This document shows, in pieces, positions 8,615 through 15,379 of a stretch of DNA of 38,075 bases (within the stretch, counting starts at the first letter, position 1; each line of letters begins with the position of its first letter). The stretch lies in assembly GCA_900540625.1 (NCBI GenBank), contig UQGP01000021.1, positions 1 to 38,075 of the forward strand. Direction: 5' to 3'. The DNA is from an uncultured Porphyromonadaceae bacterium (GTDB lineage: Bacteria > Bacteroidota > Bacteroidia > Bacteroidales > Muribaculaceae). Under the pieces are notes generated by a model. The model saw only the letters and a program-made list of their open reading frames with translations. It did not search any database and was not told where the DNA came from. Made by a program: the position numbers and the translations under genes.

Positions 8615-9807
8615 GTAACAACGTCTGGAAACTCCTGCGCCGCAATATCTCGGTGTCGCAGATAGTGGGTTACGCCATCGCCAACCTCGTGGGTCTGAGC
8701 ATTATCATCGCCGCCGTACAATTCTACGGCGACACCTCCGAGACCATCAGCGGCGAAGACTCGTTTCTGAGCAAAGACTACGTCATCATCTCCAAGAAAG
8801 TCAGCGCCCTCAATACCATGGGCGCCGGCGGCGACACATCCTTCTCGCCCGATGAGATAAAGGACATAGAACGCCAATCATGGACGCGCCGTGTCGGACA
8901 ATTTACCGGCGCCGATTTCTCCGTGATGGCCGCCATCGAAATGGGCGGACGACGCATGTCTACATACCTGTTTTTCGAAGCCATTCCCGACCAATTCCTC
9001 GATATAAATCCCCGGGACTGGTCCTTTGATCCGGCTAATCCCGTCATTCCGGTGATAATGTCCAAGGACTATTTGACGCTGTACAACTTCGGTTTTGCCA
9101 CCACGCGCAACATGCCCCAACTTTCCGAGGGTCTTATCGGGACAGTGCCTATGACTATGACGCTCAGCGGCAACGGCTTGCACGAAACCCTGCCGGCACG
9201 TATCGTCGGGTTTTCGTCGCGCCTTAACACCATAGCCGTGCCGCAGTCCTTCCTTGATTGGGCCAACGAGCGCTATGCCGCCCCCGGCGACCGCCGCAAT
9301 CCCTCGCGCCTGATTATCGAGGCCAATACCGCCGGCGACCCGGCCATAGCCAAATATATCAAACGCCACGGCTACGAAATAGCCGGCGACAAGGCCGACA
9401 ACTCCAAGGCCGCATACTTCCTGCGCGTGGTCACCACCATTGTTCTTACCGTGGGTATAATCATCTCGCTGTTAGCCTTCTTTATACTGATGCTCAGCAT
9501 ATACTTGCTGCTGCAAAAGAATAAACAAAAGCTGCATGACCTGATGCTGTTGGGCTACTCGCCCGGGCAGGTTGCGCGTCCCTACTATTTGCTGATAGGG
9601 GCGGTGAATGTCGCCGTGCTTGTGCTGTCGCAGACGGCGGCGCTGACGGCCGCATCGTGGTGGACGCCCCGCCTCGCCGACATCGGCATGGCTTCCTCCG
9701 GCCCATGGGCTGCGATATGCGCCGGCGTGGTCATCGTCGCGCTGCTGACCTGCGCCAATGCCCTGGCCATCCGCCGCATCGTCCACCGCAACTTCTATGC
9801 CTCCTGA
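8611..9807 (+). CDS. FtsX/MacB-like ABC transporter permease
   Basis: A 398-residue membrane protein with the four-helix layout of FtsX/MacB/LolC permeases. There is one helix near the N-terminus (about 17-40), a large extracytoplasmic domain (about 45-265) and three C-terminal helices (about 273-300, 325-350 and 366-388). The loop after helix 2 contains KNKQKLHDLMLLGYSPGQV, the cytoplasmic coupling segment typical of the family. The ATG sits within the stop of the ATPase gene (ATGA, 8611-8614), so the two are translationally coupled. This class usually works on lipoproteins, peptides or cell-wall hydrolases from the periplasmic side instead of moving solutes inward. The specific substrate cannot be read. 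Confidence 0.87.
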   Translation: MSNNVWKLLRRNISVSQIVGYAIANLVGLSIIIAAVQFYGDTSETISGEDSFLSKDYVIISKKVSALNTMGAGGDTSFSPDEIKDIERQSWTRRVGQFTGADFSVMAAIEMGGRRMSTYLFFEAIPDQFLDINPRDWSFDPANPVIPVIMSKDYLTLYNFGFATTRNMPQLSEGLIGTVPMTMTLSGNGLHETLPARIVGFSSRLNTIAVPQSFLDWANERYAAPGDRRNPSRLIIEANTAGDPAIAKYIKRHGYEIAGDKADNSKAAYFLRVVTTIVLTVGIIISLLAFFILMLSIYLLLQKNKQKLHDLMLLGYSPGQVARPYYLLIGAVNVAVLVLSQTAALTAASWWTPRLADIGMASSGPWAAICAGVVIVALLTCANALAIRRIVHRNFYAS

Positions 9808-9808
9808 T

Positions 9809-9862
9809 AGCTATAACAGCTATAACAGCCATAACAGCTATAATAGCCATACCGGCCATACA
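9809..9862 (+). repeat. Six-copy 9-bp tandem repeat between permease and CPBP genes
   Basis: Six consecutive 9-base units fill this stretch: AGCTATAAC twice, then AGCCATAAC, AGCTATAAT, AGCCATACC and GGCCATACA. They start one base after the permease stop (TGA 9805-9807) and end 24 bases before the CPBP start. The frame of the CPBP gene is open through the array, where it would read Ser-Tyr/His-Asn triplets, but no good start lies before it. Copy-number change would keep frame because the unit is a multiple of three. Confidence 0.85.
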
Positions 9863-9886
9863 ATCAAGAAAACAATACAACATAAT

Positions 9887-10783
9887 ATGAAGACAAATAA
9901 GACATCCGTGCCGACACTGTCGCTGACGCCCGGCCGCCGACTGCTACTGGCCGCATGTGTCACCGTGCTTTTTTATGTGGTTACGGGGCTGGCCTTGCAG
10001 CTGATGCGTGGCGCCTTTGGTGCAGATAATATACGGATGCTGCGCATAGCCGCCGTAATGCAGGATATGCTGCTGTTTGTGCTGCCGGCGGTCATCGTGG
10101 CCGTACTGCTGACGCGTCTGCCGGCACGTTTCCTGGCTGTGGACTGCGCTCCGCGCCGGCGTGCAGTGTGCTTGGCTGCGTTGACCATGATTGTCAGTAT
10201 CCCGGCCATGAATTGGGTGATAGAAGCCAATGCTTCGCTGCCGCTGCCCGAGGGTATAGCCGCATCCTTGCGCCAACTCGAAGAAACGGCGGCGCGTACC
10301 ACCGAAGCTATGCTTGGCGGCACGGATATCGGGTCGCTGGTGATGAACCTGCTCATCGTTGCCGTGCTTGCCGGATTTAGCGAGGAACTATTCTTCCGCG
10401 GCATGGTTCAGCGCCTTTTTGTCGGCTGTCGTTGGCACGCCGGAGTGGCCGTCTGGGTGGCTGCGGCGTTGTTCAGCGCCATGCACATGCAGGTCTTCGG
10501 ATTTGTGCCTCGTCTGCTCTTGGGCGCCTTCTTCGGGTATCTGCTGTTGTGGAGCGGGTCGCTGTGGCTGCCTATAGCCATGCATGTACTCAATAATACC
10601 ATATATATTGTCTCGCGTCACTGCACCGGAGCTGTCGATATCAACGTCTTGGGTACGAACGGTACCGCGATGTCATACATTCTGGTAGGTGCCAGCGTGG
10701 CGCTGACCGTCATAGGCTTGGTGCTGACCCGCCGTGCGGCTAAAGGCACGGCCGGTATTGCGCGACGTAAGGGTGGGGCATAG
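9887..10783 (+). CDS. CPBP family intramembrane glutamic endopeptidase
   Basis: A 298-residue multi-pass membrane protein of the CPBP (CAAX protease and bacteriocin-processing, Rce1-like) family. The signature motifs are visible: E166-E167-LFF-R171 (EExxxR), FSAMH with His200, and HVLNN with His233 and Asn237. About seven hydrophobic segments are present. ATG 9887 is preferred: the frame is open further upstream, but that part only translates the 9-bp repeat. Bacterial members cleave prenylated-protein-like or bacteriocin leader substrates, or act in self-immunity to bacteriocins. Its position right behind an ABC ATPase/permease pair is compatible with a peptide- or lipoprotein-related pathway, but that is inference. 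Confidence 0.9.
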   Translation: MKTNKTSVPTLSLTPGRRLLLAACVTVLFYVVTGLALQLMRGAFGADNIRMLRIAAVMQDMLLFVLPAVIVAVLLTRLPARFLAVDCAPRRRAVCLAALTMIVSIPAMNWVIEANASLPLPEGIAASLRQLEETAARTTEAMLGGTDIGSLVMNLLIVAVLAGFSEELFFRGMVQRLFVGCRWHAGVAVWVAAALFSAMHMQVFGFVPRLLLGAFFGYLLLWSGSLWLPIAMHVLNNTIYIVSRHCTGAVDINVLGTNGTAMSYILVGASVALTVIGLVLTRRAAKGTAGIARRKGGA

Positions 10784-10906
10784 CTTCGTATTCCGGGTCG
10801 CGGCAAGCGTAACGAATGTAATGCTTAACGACTTAAAAAATACTAAAAATGGTTAAACTTCGGCCTTTTCGGGGCCTGCCAACGCTTCCACGCGCAAAAA
10901 AATGGC

Positions 10907-10914
10907 TACCTTTA
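10907..10914 (+). promoter_or_regulatory. Probable -7 promoter element for the secreted protein gene at 11050
   Basis: TACCTTTA matches TAnnTTTG in 7 of 8 positions (final G is A) and follows an A-rich run, as in other promoters of this window. Transcription would begin near 10920, immediately before the paired segments at 10923-10985. GGTTAAACTT lies upstream at 10851-10860. Confidence 0.4.
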
Positions 10915-10922
10915 CGGCAATT

Positions 10923-10985
10923 ATTGCGCGACAGGCCGCCGGATGCACTCCGCATCGGCCTTTAACCATTTGATTTGCGCGCAAT
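10923..10985 (+). promoter_or_regulatory. Structured 5' leader (nested hairpin) ahead of the 11050 gene
   Basis: ATTGCGCG at 10923-10930 pairs perfectly with CGCGCAAT at 10978-10985. Inside it AGGCCG (10933-10938) pairs with CGGCCT (10956-10961), and inside that ATGC (10943-10946) pairs with GCAT (10952-10955). The structure would begin within a few bases of the predicted transcription start and is followed by 64 unstructured, A/T-rich bases before the ATG. No known riboswitch class is recognised. It may be an RNA-stability or regulatory element. The remaining bases of the 10784-11049 gap hold only the promoter motif. Confidence 0.45.
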
Positions 10986-11049
10986 TATACCCTATAAAGA
11001 GAGTGAAAACAACAATTCTATATCTAATAACTAATCTCAATTTCACAGT

Positions 11050-12237
11050 ATGAAATTATCTTTACGCAACATTATGCTGGCAGCAGCTGTTGTAGCTGTT
11101 GCAGCTCCCGCTATGGCAGATGGCATTACAGTCAAGACCGACTGGTACAAGACCTACACAACAAATCGTAACGAAAGCCGCTTCGGTGCCGGTTTCGGCG
11201 GTAAGGTGTACTTCAACGACAAGGCTAACAAGAAGGTGATGACCATCGACAAAGACGGCAACGTTGAAGAATACGCAGCCGTAGAAGGTCTCGGTTCAGG
11301 TATCGCTATCGATGACGCAGGCAACGTACTCGTAAACACCGGTTTCCCCGATGCAGGTTCGTCTACTAACTACGTTATCATCAGCGCTGAAGACAAGAGC
11401 CAGAAAACTCTGACTCTCGACATCAATACCGACAATGCAGGCTTTGCAGCTGCACGTGTTGACCAACTCGGTCGTGTAGCCGGTAATCTTCTGTCCGAGG
11501 ACGGAGCCTTCTTCTTCATTTCCCTCAAGGACAACACTAACGTGACGACCATTTTCGTTCAGAACGGCGAACAGGCTATGGGCGACCTCTCTTACCTGAT
11601 GTCCGAACCCTGCCCCTCGACAATGAACACCAGTACTGTGTGTCAACCTCTCTATGACTTCGAGACACTCGTAGGTATGGGTGATGACGCACGCAAGGGC
11701 GGTTTTTCGGTTCGTAACCGCGGTGACCAGCGCGTACGCTACTTCGACGTTGATGCCAACGATTGGGTTACTCTTGCAAAACCCAATAACGGCCACAACA
11801 CCAGCGGCACCGAAGGCTTCGATGCATTCATCCACGGTGAAAAATTCTACACCATCAACCCCATCGTGATGACCAAGGGTCATGAAAATGCTTTCGAGAT
11901 CGCTGACGAAGAAGGCAACGTAATCTTCAACTCCGTAACCGACGGTGGTGTTCCCGTAGCATGCGAAACCGGTAATCAGAGCTTCGGTTCGTACAACGTT
12001 CGCCAAATCGACGAAAACACCTACGAAATCTACCAGTGGTACGGCGCCAACAACAACAATTGCCTCGCTGCAATGTTCACTGTTAACTTCACTCAGGGCG
12101 TAAACGACGTCATCGCAGCTGATGCAGACGTGGCTCCCGTATACTACAACCTCCAAGGCGTACGCGTGGCCAACCCCGCAAACGGTCTCTACATCAAGGT
12201 TGTCGGCGAAAAAGCCTCCAAGGTTCTTGTAAAATAA
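11050..12237 (+). CDS. Secreted protein with propeller-like repeats and a C-terminal sorting-like tail
   Basis: A 395-residue exported protein. Residues 1-23 form a signal peptide ending AMA. The next part contains repeats of the form KVYFNDKANKKVMTIDKDG and SGIAIDDAGNVLVNT, typical of beta-propeller blades of the SMP-30/NHL or YncE kind. The C-terminus reads YYNLQGVRVANPANGLYI and then a short Lys/Val end. This matches the tail found on many secreted Bacteroidales proteins and resembles type IX secretion type-A sorting domains. No catalytic motif is seen. It has its own promoter motif and a strong terminator at 12302, so it is probably a single-gene unit. The function is unknown. Confidence 0.75.
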   Translation: MKLSLRNIMLAAAVVAVAAPAMADGITVKTDWYKTYTTNRNESRFGAGFGGKVYFNDKANKKVMTIDKDGNVEEYAAVEGLGSGIAIDDAGNVLVNTGFPDAGSSTNYVIISAEDKSQKTLTLDINTDNAGFAAARVDQLGRVAGNLLSEDGAFFFISLKDNTNVTTIFVQNGEQAMGDLSYLMSEPCPSTMNTSTVCQPLYDFETLVGMGDDARKGGFSVRNRGDQRVRYFDVDANDWVTLAKPNNGHNTSGTEGFDAFIHGEKFYTINPIVMTKGHENAFEIADEEGNVIFNSVTDGGVPVACETGNQSFGSYNVRQIDENTYEIYQWYGANNNNCLAAMFTVNFTQGVNDVIAADADVAPVYYNLQGVRVANPANGLYIKVVGEKASKVLVK

Positions 12238-12301
12238 GACACCACAGACATACTTCCCCCGGACCGCAGTAGGTCCCAAGGATAAGTAAAACTATCCCAC
12301 C

Positions 12302-12344
12302 CCGAGGGCGATGCTTCGAACGGCACCGCCCTCGGAATGTTTTT
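12302..12344 (+). terminator. Rho-independent terminator after the secreted protein gene
   Basis: CCGAGGGCG (12302-12310) pairs perfectly with CGCCCTCGG (12327-12335), with a 16-base loop, followed by AATGTTTTT. It sits 64 bases past the stop of the 11050 gene. Confidence 0.85.
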
Positions 12345-12546
12345 CGGGCAACCCCGGGTAGGGTAGCGATGCGTCGAGGCCGGCAAGTTCCTACCGAGCC
12401 TCCCCATTGTCAAGCCTCTCGGCGAAACAGGCGCGGAAGTATCACGATAATATTATACTGAGAAATAATCATATAAAATTGTACTTGTCACATCAAGCCT
12501 AATGCCATGTGACACATCTAAAAAACCTATCAACATATACACCACA
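12345..12546 (+). other. Gap upstream of the SemiSWEET gene with possible leader structure
   Basis: This 200-base stretch has no gene. Its first half is GC-rich with short complementary segments: GGTAGG near 12357 with CCTACC near 12391, and CCGAG near 12394 with CTCGG near 12418. The second half is AT-rich and includes TAAAATTG (12475-12482), a weak match to TAnnTTTG. It may contain the SemiSWEET promoter. No known riboswitch is recognised. Confidence 0.25.
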
Positions 12547-12837
12547 ATGGAAACAATATCCGCAATGTTCACTCCGGACAACATCTTCGGCAGCCTGGCC
12601 GCAATCTGCATGATTTTCGGCTATATGCCGCAGGCTATTACCACCATGCGCACGCGCTACACCGACGGCATAGCCATGGCCACCTTCTGCATGATGGGCC
12701 TCGGCTCTATATTCTTTGTCGTGCAGGGTATAATGATTAGCAATTGGCCGCTGGTGGTCACCAATGTCATCACCGCCGTATGCTCGGCTATAATCTTCGG
12801 CATCAAAATCTACAACGACTACTTCAAGAAGAAGTAA
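12547..12837 (+). CDS. SemiSWEET family sugar transporter
   Basis: A 96-residue protein from ATG 12547 with three hydrophobic helices (about 13-31, 42-62 and 68-88). This is the exact layout of bacterial SemiSWEETs, which dimerise in the inner membrane to move mono- or disaccharides. The PQ-loop motif is present in FGYMPQ (Pro28, Gln29), followed by the usual polar segment with YTDG (38-41). An in-frame ATG at 12502 would add 15 hydrophilic residues and is less likely. It stands alone between two terminator-like hairpins. The susC-F operon lies 3 kb away, so a link to sugar uptake is only suggestive. Confidence 0.85.
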   Translation: METISAMFTPDNIFGSLAAICMIFGYMPQAITTMRTRYTDGIAMATFCMMGLGSIFFVVQGIMISNWPLVVTNVITAVCSAIIFGIKIYNDYFKKK

Positions 12838-12875
12838 GCCCGACATAGCATCTTCGCGCTGTCGACGACAAAGTA

Positions 12876-12917
12876 AGGCAGGGGCGCATCCCGTGAAAAT
12901 GGGGCGCGTCCCTGCCT
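12876..12917 (+). terminator. Hairpin downstream of SemiSWEET, possible terminator
   Basis: AGGCAGGG (12876-12883) pairs with CCCTGCCT (12910-12917). The inner GCGC and CCC/GGG segments can extend the stem. There is no clear T-run after it, so termination is plausible but not certain. Confidence 0.4.
12908..12917 (+). repeat. 10-bp direct repeat, left copy flanking higBA
   Basis: GTCCCTGCCT here recurs in the same orientation at 13702-13711. The two copies bracket the toxin-antitoxin promoter and both genes with no other gene inside. They could mark an insertion or recombination junction. Confidence 0.6.
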
Positions 12918-12952
12918 GCGTATGTGCGGGGTGAAGCCTAAACCACGGTTTC

Positions 12953-12984
12953 TTTGTTGTTTTGGAAAATTATTCCTAATTTTG
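12953..12984 (+). promoter_or_regulatory. Bacteroidetes promoter for higBA
   Basis: The -33 box TTTG (12953-12956) and the -7 box TAATTTTG (12977-12984) both match the Bacteroidetes consensus and are separated by 20 bases. This is the best complete promoter in the window. It lies 25 bases before the toxin start. HigA proteins normally repress their own promoter, so the operator probably overlaps this site. Confidence 0.7.
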
Positions 12985-13009
12985 TAATCGAATAAACAAG
13001 CAAAAAGCT

Positions 13010-13303
13010 ATGCATATTATTTCTCGGAAGAAGTTGACAGACTATTATCAAGATCACCCTCTGTCTAAAGTGGCTTTGGAAGAATGGTTTACGAGAACAA
13101 AAGCGAGCAACTGGACTTGCTTTGCCGACATCAAGAACACGTTCAATAGTGTAGACAGTGTCGGAAACCGGCATTATGTGTTTAATATAAAGGGGAACGA
13201 CTTTCGCTTGATTGTAGTAATTCACTTTATCCCCGGCAAGGTCTATATAAGGTTTGTTGGTACTCACGCGGAATACGATAAAATCAACGCATCAACAATA
13301 TAG
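13010..13303 (+). CDS. higB: HigB-type mRNA interferase toxin
   Basis: A 97-residue RelE-superfamily toxin of the HigB type, predicted to cleave mRNA at the ribosome. Diagnostic segments are SNWTCFADIKNTFNSVDSVG (33-52), a central HYVFNIKGNDFRLI, and the C-terminal RFVGTHAEYDKI, which is the most conserved block of the family. As in other higBA systems, the toxin gene precedes the antitoxin. The ATG antitoxin start follows after nine bases, so the genes are co-transcribed from the promoter at 12953. Base composition is lower in GC than the envelope genes around it, consistent with acquisition by transfer. Confidence 0.92.
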   Translation: MHIISRKKLTDYYQDHPLSKVALEEWFTRTKASNWTCFADIKNTFNSVDSVGNRHYVFNIKGNDFRLIVVIHFIPGKVYIRFVGTHAEYDKINASTI

Positions 13304-13312
13304 TTATAAGAT

Positions 13313-13687
13313 ATGGAAAGTAAGGCTAAAATAGAGAACGAAGCTCAGTACGAATGGGCGTGCCGCAAGGTAGACGAGCTGTTGCCGCTTGTAAATGACA
13401 AGACTCCGGTTGATGACCCATACTATATAGAACTCAACCTCATATCCTCTCTTATTGAGGAATACGAAGAACTGCACTATCCGATAGGGAAGCCATCGCT
13501 TATCGATGTTATAAAACTTCGTATGTATGAGATGGGATTGAACCAGCTTGCGCTTTCAGGCCTTCTCGGTATTAGCACGTCACGTGTTAGTGAGGTTTTG
13601 TCGGGGAAGAAGCAACCCACACTTGCGCAGGCTCGCGAGATTAGCCGGCGTCTAAACATAGACCCCGCTATCGTCCTTGGGGTTTGA
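13313..13687 (+). CDS. higA: HigA-type antitoxin, XRE helix-turn-helix
   Basis: A 124-residue antitoxin. The N-terminal half (1-60) is acidic and helical and probably contacts the toxin. The C-terminal half (64-118) is an XRE/Cro helix-turn-helix domain containing LNQLALSGLLGISTSRVSEV, followed by LSGKKQPTLAQARE. The HTH at the C-terminal side with a long N-terminal extension is the usual architecture of HigA partners of this HigB type in Bacteroidetes. It would neutralise HigB and bind the operon promoter. It is 9 bases downstream of the toxin gene and ends just before the right copy of the 10-bp repeat. Confidence 0.92.
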   Translation: MESKAKIENEAQYEWACRKVDELLPLVNDKTPVDDPYYIELNLISSLIEEYEELHYPIGKPSLIDVIKLRMYEMGLNQLALSGLLGISTSRVSEVLSGKKQPTLAQAREISRRLNIDPAIVLGV

Positions 13688-13701
13688 ACAAGCAGGAGCT
13701 T

Positions 13702-13711
13702 GTCCCTGCCT
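13702..13711 (+). repeat. 10-bp direct repeat, right copy flanking higBA
   Basis: GTCCCTGCCT, identical and in the same orientation as 12908-12917. It starts 14 bases after the antitoxin stop and forms part of a small hairpin context (CAAGC aggа GCTTG just before it). Confidence 0.6.
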
Positions 13712-13721
13712 ATATACCGAA

Positions 13722-13767
13722 ACAACCGGAGCTGTGACGCGTGCCATTGCGTCACAGCCCCGGTTGT
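13722..13767. terminator. Bidirectional terminator between higA and the LRR gene
   Basis: ACAACCGG...GCTGTGACGC pairs with GCGTCACAGC...CGGTTGT around an 8-base loop, giving about 17 paired bases with one small mismatch. It separates convergent genes. On the minus strand it is followed by TTGTTTC, so it serves the LRR gene best. Confidence 0.75.
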
Positions 13768-13803
13768 ATGGATTATGAGGTCTCTGAAAGTGATTTTCGG
13801 ACG

Positions 13804-15027
13804 TCAGCGTACTATGTGCTTTGTGCTACCTTGCGGTGACACAAGGATATAGAAGCCGCGCGGCAGTGTATTGACGGCGTCTTTGGACATGCCGTCGGCC
13901 ACCTTGACGCCACTGAGGTTGTAGACCCCGTATGCAGCCGGTTCGGCGGTGTTGACTGTGACATCGTGTACGGCGGCGAATTGGCCTACGCATACGTAGC
14001 AGATGTATGTAACTGTAAGTCCGTTAGTGTTGTAGTAGAGGAAGGAGACTTTTGCGATGCCGTCTTTGAGGCCCGTGATATTGTAATTTATGCTGCCATC
14101 CTCGTCGGTGGAGACGTATTCGATTTTGACGATGTCGGAGTCATCGGTGTATACTCCCATATTTGAGGGGCTGAAATCGTCCTGTCTTGCATCGAAGGTG
14201 AGGCGCGTGGCGAGGACGGCGTTCACGTTTGTCGAGATTACACGTTCGGCCGAGCCGTTGACTGCCAGTTCGAGAGGTTTCTCGTATATCTCGGAAAATG
14301 TGCCCCAGTATGTGTCAGCCTTGTATGCGGCCCGGCTTCCGCGTGGCACGTACAGTGTGGAGAAATATTTGGCCTTGCTGTCAAACGGTTTTACCTTTCC
14401 TATTGTCGGCGGCTTGGCTGCGCCGAGCATAACGTAAGCCGGAAAGACATTGGCAAATACGCCGTTGTTGAGGGACTTGAGATCGCCGACAAACTCGACG
14501 GCACAAGCCGAACTGCTGAAAGCTTGGGCCTCGTAGGTTACGGTAGTCGGTAAAAGCAGGCATACAAACTTGGGACAGTCGGCAAAGGCACGCGAGCCTA
14601 TTACGGCCTTACATCCGGGCTCGAAGACAAGGTTTCGCAGTACGGAGCAGCCGCCGGCGGCATCGGCTTCGATATTGGTCACGCTTTTGGTGATGTAAAG
14701 CGATTTGAGCTTTGTGCAGCTGCTAAGGCTCCATGCGCTGAGGTGCGTCAGGTTGTTGCCGCAGCGCAGCGAGGTTATGTCGCTCTGCTTGAAGGCCGAG
14801 TCGCCTATACGTGTGACAGTGTATGTCTTGCCGTTATAGGCCGCGACATCCGGGATGATTATGTCGCCGGAATATGTACCGCTTTCGTTTTTAGTGACTT
14901 CGACCGTACCGTCCGTTTCGGAAAGCACATTGTAGAATAGTTGACCCGAGGCAAAATCGTAAGCCTTGGCGTTTGATGCGGATGCCAGCATAACCGCTAC
15001 CATCGCTACGGAGCAAAGTTTGTTCAT
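13804..15027 (-). CDS. BspA-like leucine-rich-repeat secreted protein
   Basis: A 407-residue secreted protein from ATG at 15027. Extending the frame to 15135 adds 36 residues ahead of the signal peptide and is not favoured. The signal peptide MNKLCSVAMVAVMLASAS-NAKA ends near residue 22. The middle is made of BspA-type (LRR_5) repeats such as YTVTRIGDSAF, GNNLTHLSAWSLSSCTKL and GSRAFADCPKF. The repeat block closes with the LYVPRGSRAAYKA element that commonly ends BspA arrays. A separate beta-rich domain follows. The C-terminus, YNLSGVKVAD...LPRGFYILV, is a sorting-like tail. BspA proteins are surface or secreted adhesins or binding proteins; the ligand here is unknown. Confidence 0.85.
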   Translation of the reverse strand: MNKLCSVAMVAVMLASASNAKAYDFASGQLFYNVLSETDGTVEVTKNESGTYSGDIIIPDVAAYNGKTYTVTRIGDSAFKQSDITSLRCGNNLTHLSAWSLSSCTKLKSLYITKSVTNIEADAAGGCSVLRNLVFEPGCKAVIGSRAFADCPKFVCLLLPTTVTYEAQAFSSSACAVEFVGDLKSLNNGVFANVFPAYVMLGAAKPPTIGKVKPFDSKAKYFSTLYVPRGSRAAYKADTYWGTFSEIYEKPLELAVNGSAERVISTNVNAVLATRLTFDARQDDFSPSNMGVYTDDSDIVKIEYVSTDEDGSINYNITGLKDGIAKVSFLYYNTNGLTVTYICYVCVGQFAAVHDVTVNTAEPAAYGVYNLSGVKVADGMSKDAVNTLPRGFYILVSPQGSTKHIVR

Positions 15028-15149
15028 AGAGATTGTGTTTTGTGGAATGTGTGAAAAACAATATAAACTCGTTTTGTCATTGACGGAAAAGGGGAGGCCG
15101 TATATCAGGCAGGTGGGGCTGCCGCTAATGTGCATCCGTTTTTTTTTTG

Positions 15150-15157
15150 CAAATATA
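15150..15157 (-). promoter_or_regulatory. -7 promoter motif for the LRR gene
   Basis: On the minus strand this reads TATATTTG, an exact TAnnTTTG match followed by C and an A-run, 123 bases before the LRR start. No clear -33 box is present. Confidence 0.6.
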
Positions 15158-15295
15158 GTGATTATATTTGGTTTTTAGACCTCTTTTAGATTTATGAACA
15201 GAAATTTTGTGCGGAGTCTGCTTAGATGATGTTCGCGGAGATTATGCGTTAGGGGTAACTACTCGGCTATTGCCAAGCGGTGTTAGGGTGCGAAA

Positions 15296-15379
15296 GGTTA
15301 AACTTGGTTAAAAACACGGTGTAAACAAATAATTCTTAGGTAAAAAGCATTAACAAATGGAAAAATAGTGTTTTCTTTG
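15296..15379 (+). promoter_or_regulatory. Probable susC operon promoter region
   Basis: TTTCTTTG (15372-15379) matches TAnnTTTG in 7 of 8 positions and is followed by CA. Upstream is GGTTAAACTTGGTTAAA (15296-15312), an imperfect direct repeat that could be an operator; its first ten bases also occur at 10851-10860. Transcription from here would give a leader of about 400 bases before susC. Confidence 0.4.

Noticed and set aside
9758..9886. N-terminal extension of the CPBP protease through the 9-bp repeat
   Set aside because: The extension overlaps the permease gene, translates the tandem repeat and has no counterpart in the family; ATG 9887 starts directly before the first membrane segment.
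12302..12335. Possible tRNA because of a GCTTCGAAC-like segment
   Set aside because: No cloverleaf can be drawn around it; it is the loop of a clear terminator.
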